This document shows, piece by piece, positions 16,602 through 24,713 of a stretch of DNA of 32,208 nucleotides. Position 1 is the first letter of the stretch; each line of letters opens with the position of its first letter. The DNA lies in contig JAQXAY010000160.1 in assembly GCA_029252685.1 (NCBI GenBank), positions 1 to 32,208 on the forward strand, read 5' to 3'. Below the pieces are notes generated by a model. It did no database searches and was not told the origin of the DNA. It saw only the letters and a program-made list of their open reading frames with translations. This DNA is from Saprospiraceae bacterium. Its GTDB lineage: Bacteria; Bacteroidota; Bacteroidia; Chitinophagales; Saprospiraceae. The position numbers and the translations under genes were made by a program.

Positions 16602-17020
16602 ACGTCCCATTCTTTGGATGAGCGATAGACTGTTCCTTTAAAACTGCCGATCAACTCTTCTTTTTGATTAAAAATATCAATTTGATAAAACCCGACCTTA
16701 TGCGTTGAATGTAGTTGTCTTGCTTTTGCAGTAATGATATCACCACTGTAAACACTTTTGAGATTGGAGATTGAAGCTTCGATTGAAACAGCGTGTCTCC
16801 CAAGACTATTACAGGCAAAGGCCAGTGCAGAATCAGCAAAGCTAAAGATAATGCCACCATGCGCTAACTTAAAGCCATTGGTCATTTCATCACGGATAGT
16901 CATACGAAGACTACACGCACCCTCTTCTACATGAATACGCTCTATGCCCATCCATTGACTAAAGGCATCGTTCTCGTACATTGCATCGACTATCTTAGCT
17001 GCATCTTGCTTTTCTGCCAT
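16598..17020 (-). CDS. paaI: PaaI: hot-dog fold phenylacetate-pathway thioesterase
   Basis: A 140-aa hot-dog thioesterase. The conserved NGFKLAHGGIIFSFADSA segment includes Asn48, His54, Gly55-Gly56 and the catalytic Asp63 of the PaaI family. In E. coli PaaI hydrolyses ring-hydroxylated phenylacetyl-CoAs and spares CoA when the pathway stalls. It starts 6 bp after paaH stops and its TGA overlaps the thiolase ATG. Confidence 0.92.
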   Translation of the reverse strand: MAEKQDAAKIVDAMYENDAFSQWMGIERIHVEEGACSLRMTIRDEMTNGFKLAHGGIIFSFADSALAFACNSLGRHAVSIEASISNLKSVYSGDIITAKARQLHSTHKVGFYQIDIFNQKEELIGSFKGTVYRSSKEWDV

Positions 17021-17026
17021 TGTAAT

Positions 17027-18190
17027 TTATTTATTAAAAAACGTTTGACCATTTCTAGCCATCCTTCTCAATAAAGGACAACAGCGGTAACGTTCTTCTC
17101 TATATTCATCATAAAGGGCATCAAGCTTGTCTACACAATTTTGTAAACCAAGTTCATTGGCCCATGCTAAAAGTCCTTTTGGATAATTCACCCCTTTGGT
17201 CATAGCAAGATCGATATCAGATTCATTCGCTACTTGCATAAACAGGGTATCTGCTGCAAGATTGATAAGCATAACTACCACTCGATCAGCTATCTGTTTG
17301 CCGAGGTCCATATCTTTATTCGCTAGAGGCATTTCTGCTCCCTCACTGTAGTCGTAGTATCCTCTCCCTGCCTTTCGGCCATAGTAGCCCGAATCGGCAA
17401 GCCTCTTTTGTGTAAAGGATGGCATAAACCTACCATCATAAAAGAAAGATGCATAAACCGTTTCTGTAACTTTATAATTGATATCATTACCGATATAATC
17501 CATAAGTGTGAATGGTCCCATTCTGAAACCTGCGATTTCTGTTAATGCCCAATCAATAGTAGCAAAATCAGCTATTCCCTCGTCATACATTCGAAGAGCC
17601 TCGCTGTAGAAAGGTCGAGCGATTCGATTTACTATAAAACCAGGTGTATCTTTTGCCAGCACTGTAATCTTTGACCAACTATTGATAGTTTCCCTTGCTA
17701 AGATCAAGTTTGAATCTGAAGTTTGAAGCGCAGGGATTATCTCTACAAGTTTCATAAGAGGTGCGGGATTAAAAAAGTGAATCCCCAAAAATCGATTTGC
17801 TTTCTCTAAGGCAGACCCGATTGCTGAAATAGAGAGAGACGAGGTATTTGAAGCGATTAAACAATCTGAAGAAACAATTTCTTCCAACCTCCTAAATACT
17901 GTCTTTTTTATATCTAAATCTTCAATGATTGCCTCTATGACAAGTCCACAAGATGCAAAGGCATCCATAGAAAGTTCATAAGAAATTCTTTCTTGTATAT
18001 CTGCTGCAGTTTGTTCATCAAGTCGACCTTTTTCGATGAGTCGATTCATAATCTTTTGCAGTTTAGATTTGGCACTATTAAGCGCCTCTGGGTTATTATC
18101 GACTAAAACTACATTGTGGCCTGCTGTAGCTGCGACCTGTGCAATTCCTGAGCCCATAGATCCTGAGCCGAGTACACCTACTTTTATCAT
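17027..18190 (-). CDS. paaH: PaaH: 3-hydroxyadipyl-CoA dehydrogenase
   Basis: An NAD-dependent 3-hydroxyacyl-CoA dehydrogenase, first gene of the operon. The Rossmann motif GSGSMGSGIA is at residues 8-17. The conserved SNTSSLSIS and GIHFFNPAPLMKLVEII segments follow, the latter carrying the catalytic His. The helical C-terminal domain contains VNRIARPFYSEALRMYDEG, and a second C-terminal domain fragment takes the protein to 387 aa. This is shorter than E. coli PaaH (about 475 aa). It oxidises 3-hydroxyadipyl-CoA to 3-oxoadipyl-CoA. The substrate is given by operon context. A good Bacteroidota promoter lies 42-70 bp upstream. Confidence 0.92.
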   Translation of the reverse strand: MIKVGVLGSGSMGSGIAQVAATAGHNVVLVDNNPEALNSAKSKLQKIMNRLIEKGRLDEQTAADIQERISYELSMDAFASCGLVIEAIIEDLDIKKTVFRRLEEIVSSDCLIASNTSSLSISAIGSALEKANRFLGIHFFNPAPLMKLVEIIPALQTSDSNLILARETINSWSKITVLAKDTPGFIVNRIARPFYSEALRMYDEGIADFATIDWALTEIAGFRMGPFTLMDYIGNDINYKVTETVYASFFYDGRFMPSFTQKRLADSGYYGRKAGRGYYDYSEGAEMPLANKDMDLGKQIADRVVVMLINLAADTLFMQVANESDIDLAMTKGVNYPKGLLAWANELGLQNCVDKLDALYDEYREERYRCCPLLRRMARNGQTFFNK

Positions 18191-18231
18191 AAAGCCTAAT
18201 TTGGTAGTTTATTTGGAAATAAATACGCACT

Positions 18232-18260
18232 CAAATTTAGGAAAAAAGACAGAATTTCAA
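18232..18260 (-). promoter_or_regulatory. Promoter of the paa operon
   Basis: On the minus strand TTG (18260-18258) is followed after 18 bp by TAAATTTG (18239-18232). This matches the Bacteroidota TTG-N19-TAnnTTTG arrangement closely. The start codon of paaH is 42 bp downstream. I see no clear PaaR-type inverted repeat next to it. Confidence 0.6.
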
Positions 18261-18287
18261 TGATTTGGACAAGCTTTGAATAAGATT

Positions 18288-18327
18288 AAAAAAAGAAAGG
18301 AGAAAATCTTACGATTTCCTCCTTCTT
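18288..18327 (-). terminator. Terminator of the secreted endonuclease gene
   Basis: AAGAAAGGAGAAAATC pairs with GATTTCCTCCTTCTT with one bulge and one G-U pair. On the minus strand a run of T (A18288-18294) follows. It lies between the endonuclease gene and the paa operon promoter. Confidence 0.75.
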
Positions 18328-18346
18328 AATCTTAATAATCTTAGAT

Positions 18347-20413
18347 CTATTTCCTGATAATTCTTTCTATATTCTGATTTCCAGATCCATCAGTGATTTT
18401 CAAAATATACATGCCTGCACTTAGGTTCGAAAGGTTTAATCTTGTATTATACTCAAAAGATTGAGTAATAACCACAGACCCCTGTGGATCGAATAATACT
18501 AATTCATTATCACCTCTTCCTATTGCAGTAATGTTTAGATCACCAGATGTTGGGTTAGGATATGATAAAGTTGTTGTAATTACCGACTCTTCAATTACTT
18601 CAGAAGGATACACCTCCAACTCAGGAAGCATTCTTCTGTTATTTACTAGCAAAATTGATCCTGCAGACGCACGACCACTAATACCTGTTGTACCTGTCAC
18701 CACTACTTCATCAATATAAATATGATCAGCATTTGCAGATGCATCACATTGAATTCTAATTTTAGATTGGGAAGTGTAAGAAAGGCCATAGTCATTTAAA
18801 CCCAAAGAAACATCGTAAAAAGTATTGTTTGAGAAATCTGTTCCTCTCGCAAAAGTTTCAATTGTGGTCCAAGTACTTCCATTGTCATCAGAATATTTTA
18901 AAAAGAAATCCTCTCCATTTTCCATGCTGTAAGCTCGGAATGTAAAATCAAGTGTAACTTCAGAATAAGTATCCAAATCCAGACTTGGAGAAGTCATAGA
19001 AGAAGCTACACCTGAGTTATCTCGAAGTCTTATTGAATACGATCCCTCCGATGATCTTGATCCACTATAACGATAACAATCACCCCCGCCGTCAGTCCAA
19101 TTATCCCAACCAGTCTCGAAGTATGATGCAAGCACCTCAGTAGTTGTGGTTCCACCACCGCCTGATCCAGCTGAAGTCCATTCAATATTATCAATAGTAA
19201 TCTGTCCAGCACTTGAGCTCGCCTGAACGAAAGATAGTGTAAAATCACCTGAAATATTTACAGGAATATCCCCAGATGAAGTAGCTACATTCTGAGTTCC
19301 TCCATTTACAGTTGCTAGGTAAACATCATTGACATATACATCCATATTAACAGGTGTGCTAAATGCTTGCATATAATCAAACTTGAGTGTTGATATACCG
19401 CCAGAGATTAGACCAGAATTTACTTCGGCATTAGGAGTTCTTCCTTTTCCTAAAGTTGGAGAGGAACCTGTTATCGATTTATCACCTCTGCAGCTTGCAT
19501 AATCCCAGGTAGAGCCATCTTGGCCTGTGAATGTACCAGATTGGTAGGAGCTACCTTCGGAAAAATTATTAAAATTCTCCACTATAAGCGGATCATTATC
19601 GCCACCAGTATTTCCACCAGTACATGTCCCTCCCCAAATATCGCAAACCCAGGAAGGATTATCAATAAAAGGATTTCTATTTCCCTGATACCCGAATACA
19701 ATTTCATTTCTATTTTGCTCAAATGCGTCAACAGGATCATCATTATGCCAGGTTAAAAGGGTTGATAACTTAGCATGTATTGGATCATTTGTATTATTAT
19801 CAGCAGGAATAAAGTCAACCAATTCAAGATCGACTTCACTAGCGCCTCCTTCATATCGTACAGCCATATAAAATAACATACGTGCTACATCTCCTTTTAC
19901 TTCAGGTCGTGGTTCCCAAATCCATTGAGAACTTGAGGTAAAACATCCAGTGGCTCCATCACCATCGATGTACTCAAAATCTGCCTCTTCAAACCACCTA
20001 TTGTTCCTTGCCGAATTTACTGATACGTCTACAGGTCTCAAATGGTGTGCATCTGTTCCAGCCCCTTGCGATGTTCCAAAATCTCCTCTGGATTTAGCCC
20101 AAACGTGCTCTCTTGACCATCCAGATCCACTATTGTATTCTTGATCAGCATTGACAGACCATCCGGAGTAAAACAAAATGACATTGCTTGGATTATTAGG
20201 GTCTCTATCTGACTCTTTAAGTATGTCCCAAACATCAGTATTGGAAGAAGTGTAAGGATAGGTATTGTGATCATCAATAACATTGTGAAGAGCAGATTTC
20301 AGTGCCGCTCCATTAAGCCCATCAGCAGTGCTGTAATACCCAGCAGGAATTTGCGTAAATAGTTGAAATACGCAAAGTGTTAGTGTAAAAGTTAGTGTTA
20401 GTCTACTAAACAT
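18347..20413 (-). CDS. Secreted endonuclease I with T9SS sorting domain
   Basis: A 688-aa extracellular nuclease. A signal peptide occupies about residues 1-20. The endonuclease I domain (about 35-255) has the His-Me finger: WSREHVWAKSRG with His103 as general base, then GTDAHHLRPVDVSVNSARNNRWF with His123/His124 and the Asn residues that hold Mg2+. It ends in the family's GNRNPFIDNP. A beta-sandwich domain of unknown type (275-413) and a MAM/jelly-roll-like domain (426-573), each after a Gly/Thr-rich linker, follow. The last 70 residues (617-688) are a type A Por sorting domain (SYPNPTSGDLNI, AGMYILKI, QNIERIIRK) for type IX secretion. The role is probably breakdown of extracellular DNA for nutrients. 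Confidence 0.93.
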   Translation of the reverse strand: MFSRLTLTFTLTLCVFQLFTQIPAGYYSTADGLNGAALKSALHNVIDDHNTYPYTSSNTDVWDILKESDRDPNNPSNVILFYSGWSVNADQEYNSGSGWSREHVWAKSRGDFGTSQGAGTDAHHLRPVDVSVNSARNNRWFEEADFEYIDGDGATGCFTSSSQWIWEPRPEVKGDVARMLFYMAVRYEGGASEVDLELVDFIPADNNTNDPIHAKLSTLLTWHNDDPVDAFEQNRNEIVFGYQGNRNPFIDNPSWVCDIWGGTCTGGNTGGDNDPLIVENFNNFSEGSSYQSGTFTGQDGSTWDYASCRGDKSITGSSPTLGKGRTPNAEVNSGLISGGISTLKFDYMQAFSTPVNMDVYVNDVYLATVNGGTQNVATSSGDIPVNISGDFTLSFVQASSSAGQITIDNIEWTSAGSGGGGTTTTEVLASYFETGWDNWTDGGGDCYRYSGSRSSEGSYSIRLRDNSGVASSMTSPSLDLDTYSEVTLDFTFRAYSMENGEDFFLKYSDDNGSTWTTIETFARGTDFSNNTFYDVSLGLNDYGLSYTSQSKIRIQCDASANADHIYIDEVVVTGTTGISGRASAGSILLVNNRRMLPELEVYPSEVIEESVITTTLSYPNPTSGDLNITAIGRGDNELVLFDPQGSVVITQSFEYNTRLNLSNLSAGMYILKITDGSGNQNIERIIRK

Positions 20414-20540
20414 TTCAAAGTGTTTATAATTATGTGATTAGGAGTAATTCTGATGAAAATAACCCATTCACAAATCACACTCAATATATTTATGTTAACT
20501 ATATATTAAATATACACCTACAGCTTGGCACCGACCAAAT

Positions 20541-20570
20541 AAAAAAGACCGACTTATGAGTCGGCCTTTT
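20541..20570 (-). terminator. Terminator after the DUF4197 lipoprotein gene
   Basis: GACCGACT and AGTCGGCC form a stem with one mismatch and a TATG loop, flanked by A6 on the left and T4 on the right. It ends minus-strand transcription from the DUF4197 gene. Confidence 0.75.
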
Positions 20571-20595
20571 AACTAAAACAATTAATATTTTTATC

Positions 20596-21321
20596 TTATT
20601 TATCCTGCTTCGCGAAAACCCGTTTTAGCAGATCTGTAGTCCTTGATGCAGTATTCTCACGAATATCAAGTTCCTTTAAACGTACCATTTCGAATAGACC
20701 TTCTAGTGCTTCAGAAGTCACATGGTCATCAAGATCTGGATTTGCTTTTTCGATAAAAGGAATTTTATTATACTTATCAACAGCAGAGGACCAATAAGTT
20801 CTTGCATTAAACTTGTCCAAAGACTCAACAATTACTGGGTTGAACTCTGCATATAGTTTTTGGGAAGTTGCCTTCTTAAGGTATTTGGTTGCTGCATCCT
20901 TGTCGCCCATCAAAATATCCCAGGCGTCGGCAAATGACATTTGAAGGATAGCCTCTTTGAATATTGGGGCAGCCTTCTTCGCAGCATCCTCCGCCCCTCT
21001 ATTTACTTTCTCAAGAATATTAGCTTCTAAACCGTTAAATCCAGGAACGTTGCGAAGTTTGTCAGCTACCTTTTGAGCTTCTTCAGGCAAAAGGATTTTG
21101 TAAGCACTCTTATAATATCCATCAGTAAGACTTAACTTTCTTGCTCCCTCTGTAACACCTACTTCAAGTGCTTGCTTAAGGCCATCCGCAACATTTTTAG
21201 TTGTTAGTTCATTGGTGGTTGTAGTAGCAAGAACAGAGTCCATTGCTTGCTGCAATGCAGCTGGATCACATGATGCAAAAGTTATTACGCAAAGGCAACC
21301 TAAAAAGAATCGTTTTATCAT
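20596..21321 (-). CDS. DUF4197-family lipoprotein
   Basis: A 241-aa predicted lipoprotein. The hydrophobic signal ends in the lipobox TFASC, with lipidation at Cys18. The body is helical and matches the DUF4197 family: LKQALEVGVTEGARKLS, DGYYKSAYKILLP, ADAWDILMGDKDAAT and ARTYWSSAVDKYNKIP are its recognisable segments. The function of this family is not known. It faces the periplasm, attached to the inner or outer membrane. The gene is isolated between the endonuclease and folB, with a clear terminator after it. Confidence 0.88.
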   Translation of the reverse strand: MIKRFFLGCLCVITFASCDPAALQQAMDSVLATTTTNELTTKNVADGLKQALEVGVTEGARKLSLTDGYYKSAYKILLPEEAQKVADKLRNVPGFNGLEANILEKVNRGAEDAAKKAAPIFKEAILQMSFADAWDILMGDKDAATKYLKKATSQKLYAEFNPVIVESLDKFNARTYWSSAVDKYNKIPFIEKANPDLDDHVTSEALEGLFEMVRLKELDIRENTASRTTDLLKRVFAKQDK

Positions 21322-21424
21322 TATAGTAAAATTTAGATGATTAGGATATAGTCTCCTAAAGATGAGTTCTTATTTCCAATAAAGGTTTTAGCAAAATCAT
21401 AAATAACCTTAAGTAAAACTTAAA

Positions 21425-21943
21425 TTATCCAGCATAAAATCGGATACAATCAGAGCATAGGCAACTGTTATTAAAATTCAATTTTAGATGCTCAAGCCGC
21501 CCCTGATCCATCACTCCAGCATCCATGCACCAACAGGTACGATCAGAATAACAGAGCATTGGCTTACTGCAACGACCACATTTCTTTTTATAATCTGCCT
21601 TGGTCTGTATCACCGCCTTAGCGACCTGACCACCCAATGGCGGATTGTGCTTAGTAACCCGAATATCGATTTCCCGCAAATGTGAATAGTGATTTTTTAT
21701 ACCTAAACCAATACGTTCGACTACTGTCTCTATCAATTTGGCTGGTTTATTCATTGCTGTTTTTACGATGGCATAAACCACCTCATAATTCACAGTTGAC
21801 TGAATATCATCACTTACAGCAGCTTTTAAGATATCTACCTCCATGTATATATCGACTGTATATTTACCTCCGAGGATATTTTCTTCCTCATAAACACCAT
21901 GATGAGCATGAAAAACCATGCCTTCTAATGAAAGTTTTGCCAT
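21425..21943 (-). CDS. folB: Dihydroneopterin aldolase fused to a cysteine-rich CWC domain
   Basis: Residues 1-118 are FolB, which converts 7,8-dihydroneopterin to 6-hydroxymethyl-dihydropterin and glycolaldehyde in folate synthesis. HHGVYEEENILGG contains the catalytic Glu21, Tyr53 lies in TVNYEVVY, and Lys98 in VTKHNPPLGG is the catalytic lysine. A typical FolB ends here at about 120 aa. This protein goes on for another 52 residues with eight cysteines (122, 125, 131, 137, 139, 161, 163, 166) in a CGRC...CWC...CLCSDC pattern, as in the cysteine-rich CWC family, and probably binds metal. The join is continuous in one frame with no sign of frameshift. It stands at the head of a divergent pair with the acyl-CoA dehydrogenase gene. 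Confidence 0.9.
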   Translation of the reverse strand: MAKLSLEGMVFHAHHGVYEEENILGGKYTVDIYMEVDILKAAVSDDIQSTVNYEVVYAIVKTAMNKPAKLIETVVERIGLGIKNHYSHLREIDIRVTKHNPPLGGQVAKAVIQTKADYKKKCGRCSKPMLCYSDRTCWCMDAGVMDQGRLEHLKLNFNNSCLCSDCIRFYAG

Positions 21944-22022
21944 CTATTGACTTTATTTGTGTTTAAAATGTAAACATTTAACAATGCATCACACTAAGAT
22001 TAGAAGATTTGATGAATATATG

Positions 22023-22030
22023 TATTTTTG
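22023..22030 (+). promoter_or_regulatory. Promoter -7 box of the acyl-CoA dehydrogenase
   Basis: TATTTTTG fits TAnnTTTG and lies about 50 bp before the start codon. A TTTG at 22008-22011 is only 11 bp away, too close to be the -33 element. Confidence 0.5.
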
Positions 22031-22081
22031 CATTTGAAAACCAAGCCTTAACTATTTTTTGAAAATCACTTTGTGAATACA

Positions 22082-23290
22082 ATGAATAAGACAACAACAA
22101 CCAAATCAGCGGCGAAAGTAGATCGTTATCAAGCACACGATTACTACTTGATGGATGAACTATTGAGTGAGGACCATATATTGGCCAGAGACGCTGTAAG
22201 AGACTGGGTTAAGCAGGAAGTTAGCCCTATTATTGAAGAACACTATGAGAAAGGCACATGTCCAAAGCATCTTTTCAAAGGATTGGCTGAGATTGGCGCA
22301 TACGGGCCTTCTCTACCAGAAAAATATGGCTGTGGTGGAATGGATGAGATCGCTTACGGTGTGATCATGCAGGAGCTAGAGCGTTGTGATTCAGGTTTGC
22401 GTTCAATGGCATCCGTACAGGGTTCCCTAGTAATGTACCCGATCTACAAGTTTGGTAGTGAAGAGCAAAGAATGAAGTATCTACCGAAACTTGCCTCTGG
22501 CGATTTCATCGGTTGCTTCGGTCTTACAGAGCCTGATCACGGATCCAATCCAAGCGGTATGATTACCAATATTAAAGATGATGGTGATGCATATATACTA
22601 AATGGAGCAAAAATGTGGATTACCAATTCACCAGTAGCTGACATTGCAGTAGTTTGGGCAAAAGATGAGGAAGGTGTTATCAGAGGCGTTATCGTAGAAA
22701 AAGATATGCCTGGTTTCTCAGCACCTGAGATACATGGAAAACTTTCTTTAAGAGCATCTATAACTGGTGAACTTGTATTCGAGGACGTGCGCGTACCGAA
22801 GGAAAATGTTCTTCCAGGAGTAAAAGGTCTTAAGGGTCCTTTAAGCTGTCTTTCTAAAGCTCGTTATGGTATTGCTTGGGGTGCAATCGGTGCAGCACTT
22901 GATTGTTACGATTCTGCATTAAGATACTCTAAAGAAAGAGAACAGTTCGGAAGACCAATTGGAGGCTTTCAGTTAACTCAAAAGAAATTGGCTGAGATGA
23001 TCACTGAGATCACAAAGGCACAAATGCTTACTTGGAGACTTGGATCACTTGCTAATGAAGGTAGAGCTACACCAGCTATGATTTCGATGGCTAAGCGTAA
23101 CAATGTGCACATGGCTCTTGAGATTGCTAGAGAAGCAAGACAGATACATGGTGGTATGGGTATAACAAATGAATACCCGATCATGAGACATATGATGAAT
23201 CTTGAAACTGTATTGACATACGAAGGAACACACGATATCCACTTACTAATAACAGGTATGGACGTCACTGGACTGAATGCATTCAAATAA
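22082..23290 (+). CDS. Glutaryl-CoA dehydrogenase-like acyl-CoA dehydrogenase
   Basis: A 402-aa FAD acyl-CoA dehydrogenase. The catalytic base is Glu381 in TYEGTHDIH. The CDSGLRSMASVQGSLVM segment, with its substrate-carboxylate Arg, is characteristic of glutaryl-CoA dehydrogenase (glutaryl-CoA to crotonyl-CoA and CO2, in lysine, tryptophan and aromatic breakdown). FAD-binding segments are CFGLTEPDHGSNP and the later REQFGRPIGGFQ and RQIHGGMGI. I choose the ATG at 22082; a GTG at 22073 in the same frame would add three residues. It is monocistronic with a strong terminator. It is near but not part of the paa operon. Confidence 0.93.
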   Translation: MNKTTTTKSAAKVDRYQAHDYYLMDELLSEDHILARDAVRDWVKQEVSPIIEEHYEKGTCPKHLFKGLAEIGAYGPSLPEKYGCGGMDEIAYGVIMQELERCDSGLRSMASVQGSLVMYPIYKFGSEEQRMKYLPKLASGDFIGCFGLTEPDHGSNPSGMITNIKDDGDAYILNGAKMWITNSPVADIAVVWAKDEEGVIRGVIVEKDMPGFSAPEIHGKLSLRASITGELVFEDVRVPKENVLPGVKGLKGPLSCLSKARYGIAWGAIGAALDCYDSALRYSKEREQFGRPIGGFQLTQKKLAEMITEITKAQMLTWRLGSLANEGRATPAMISMAKRNNVHMALEIAREARQIHGGMGITNEYPIMRHMMNLETVLTYEGTHDIHLLITGMDVTGLNAFK

Positions 23291-23306
23291 CAGTTAAAAT
23301 ATAACA

Positions 23307-23361
23307 AAGTCGCCTGAAACGAAACCTTTAGAAACTCTAGAGTTTTGATTTCAGGCGACTT
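23307..23361 (+). terminator. Terminator after the acyl-CoA dehydrogenase gene
   Basis: AAGTCGCCTGAAA (23307-23319) pairs perfectly with TTTCAGGCGACTT (23349-23361), 13 bp. The 29-base loop contains a second palindrome, AAACTCTAGAGTTT at 23333-23346. The T run after the stem is short (TATCTTTT). The rest of 23291-23488 shows no gene. Confidence 0.75.
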
Positions 23362-23488
23362 ATCTTTTATTGAGCGTTGAAAAATAAAAACTTAGGCACC
23401 TTTTAAGTCTATTTTTATTTAACTTATCAAATATACGATATATCTTAGTCGTTACATCTTAATCAATCAACCAGTCGAAAATCAAAAG

Positions 23489-24697
23489 ATGTTTAAATAT
23501 TTCTCAATAATTTCAAGTTTATTACTCCTTAGTTTTCTATGCTCTGGACAAGAACAACCTATAGAACTGATTAATCCATCTTTTGAGGATCTTCCAGGAG
23601 TAGAAAAAGTACCCTACGGTTGGAATGATTGTGGTTTTGCTGAGGAAACTCCTCCGGATATTCACCCAAGTTCAAATATTAATAAGTTATTTTTTGAAGT
23701 GGACAATAGACCTCAGAATGGAGCCTCTTACATAGGTATGGTTGTCCGAGATAATGAAACCTATGAAGGTATCAGTCAACGCCTAAGAAATCCAATGATA
23801 GCAGGCAATTGCTATAAATTCAGTATCTATTTATCTAAATCAAAAAACTACCTAAGCTTCAACAGAGAATTCACCATTAAGGAGCAATTTACAACGCCTA
23901 TTGTTCTACAAGTATATGGTGGCTCATCACTTTGCGATAAAAAGCAACTCTTAGCCCAAAGTAATATCATAACTAGTAATCGATGGATTCGCTATGATTT
24001 CAATTTCACACCGGAAACAAACTTAGATTACTTCATACTACAAGCTTTTTACAACACACCCGTCCTTTTTCCTTACAACGGTCATATCCTTATGGATAAT
24101 GCATCAGCCATAATACCTGTTCCATGTGAAGAAGAGGTATTAGAGATTGATATACTTGCAGCAGCAGATACTGAAATCGAGGAAATACCAGAGACACCAA
24201 ATACACCTAAAACTCCGGATGGACAGAATGTAAAAACTACTACAAAAGGAGGTTCAAGTCTTGAAAAGTCTAAAGATCGAGAAACAGAACTTATTGCGAA
24301 AAATAAGTCTATCATCAATAAAGAACTTGACATTAAAAGCATTGAAGTAGGTAAAAAAATAGAGCTCAAATCATTATACTTTAATGATGATTCATCGGTA
24401 ATAACTAATGAGTCTAACCCAGCACTTGAAGAGCTGTATAATTTCCTTAAAACAAATAATTCAATACGGATTGAAGTGGGAGGACATACAAATAATCTAC
24501 CTCCTGACACCTACTGCGATAAATTATCAGCATCAAGAGCAAGGTCAGTCTATAACTACCTAATCCGAAAAGGAATAAGCACGTATCGATTAAAGTATAA
24601 AGGGTATGGAAAAAGGCAACCTATAGCTTCCAATGACACCAATGAAGGCAGAAAGAAAAATCAACGCGTGGAGATAAAAATACTTTCCATTAACTAA
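23489..24697 (+). CDS. OmpA-family outer-membrane protein
   Basis: A 402-aa exported protein. A signal peptide covers about residues 1-20 (ending LCSGQ). Residues 25-215 form a beta-rich domain with a NPSFE opening (ELINPSFEDLPG) and a closing GHILMDNASA strand, similar in style to carbohydrate-binding jelly-roll modules. A Pro/Thr- and charge-rich linker (about 220-285) follows. The C-terminal OmpA domain (about 290-402) contains GHTNN at 332-336, LSASRARSVYNYLIRKGI and NEGRKKNQRVEIKI, and should bind peptidoglycan. It has no beta-barrel, so it is more likely a periplasmic tether. pabB starts 16 bp later, so the two may be co-transcribed. Confidence 0.85.
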   Translation: MFKYFSIISSLLLLSFLCSGQEQPIELINPSFEDLPGVEKVPYGWNDCGFAEETPPDIHPSSNINKLFFEVDNRPQNGASYIGMVVRDNETYEGISQRLRNPMIAGNCYKFSIYLSKSKNYLSFNREFTIKEQFTTPIVLQVYGGSSLCDKKQLLAQSNIITSNRWIRYDFNFTPETNLDYFILQAFYNTPVLFPYNGHILMDNASAIIPVPCEEEVLEIDILAAADTEIEEIPETPNTPKTPDGQNVKTTTKGGSSLEKSKDRETELIAKNKSIINKELDIKSIEVGKKIELKSLYFNDDSSVITNESNPALEELYNFLKTNNSIRIEVGGHTNNLPPDTYCDKLSASRARSVYNYLIRKGISTYRLKYKGYGKRQPIASNDTNEGRKKNQRVEIKILSIN

Positions 24698-24713
24698 TTC
24701 CTTTTTGCATACT

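Noticed and set aside
24082-24510. Minus-strand 142-aa frame inside the OmpA-like gene
   Set aside because: Ser/Leu-rich shadow of the plus-strand coding sequence.
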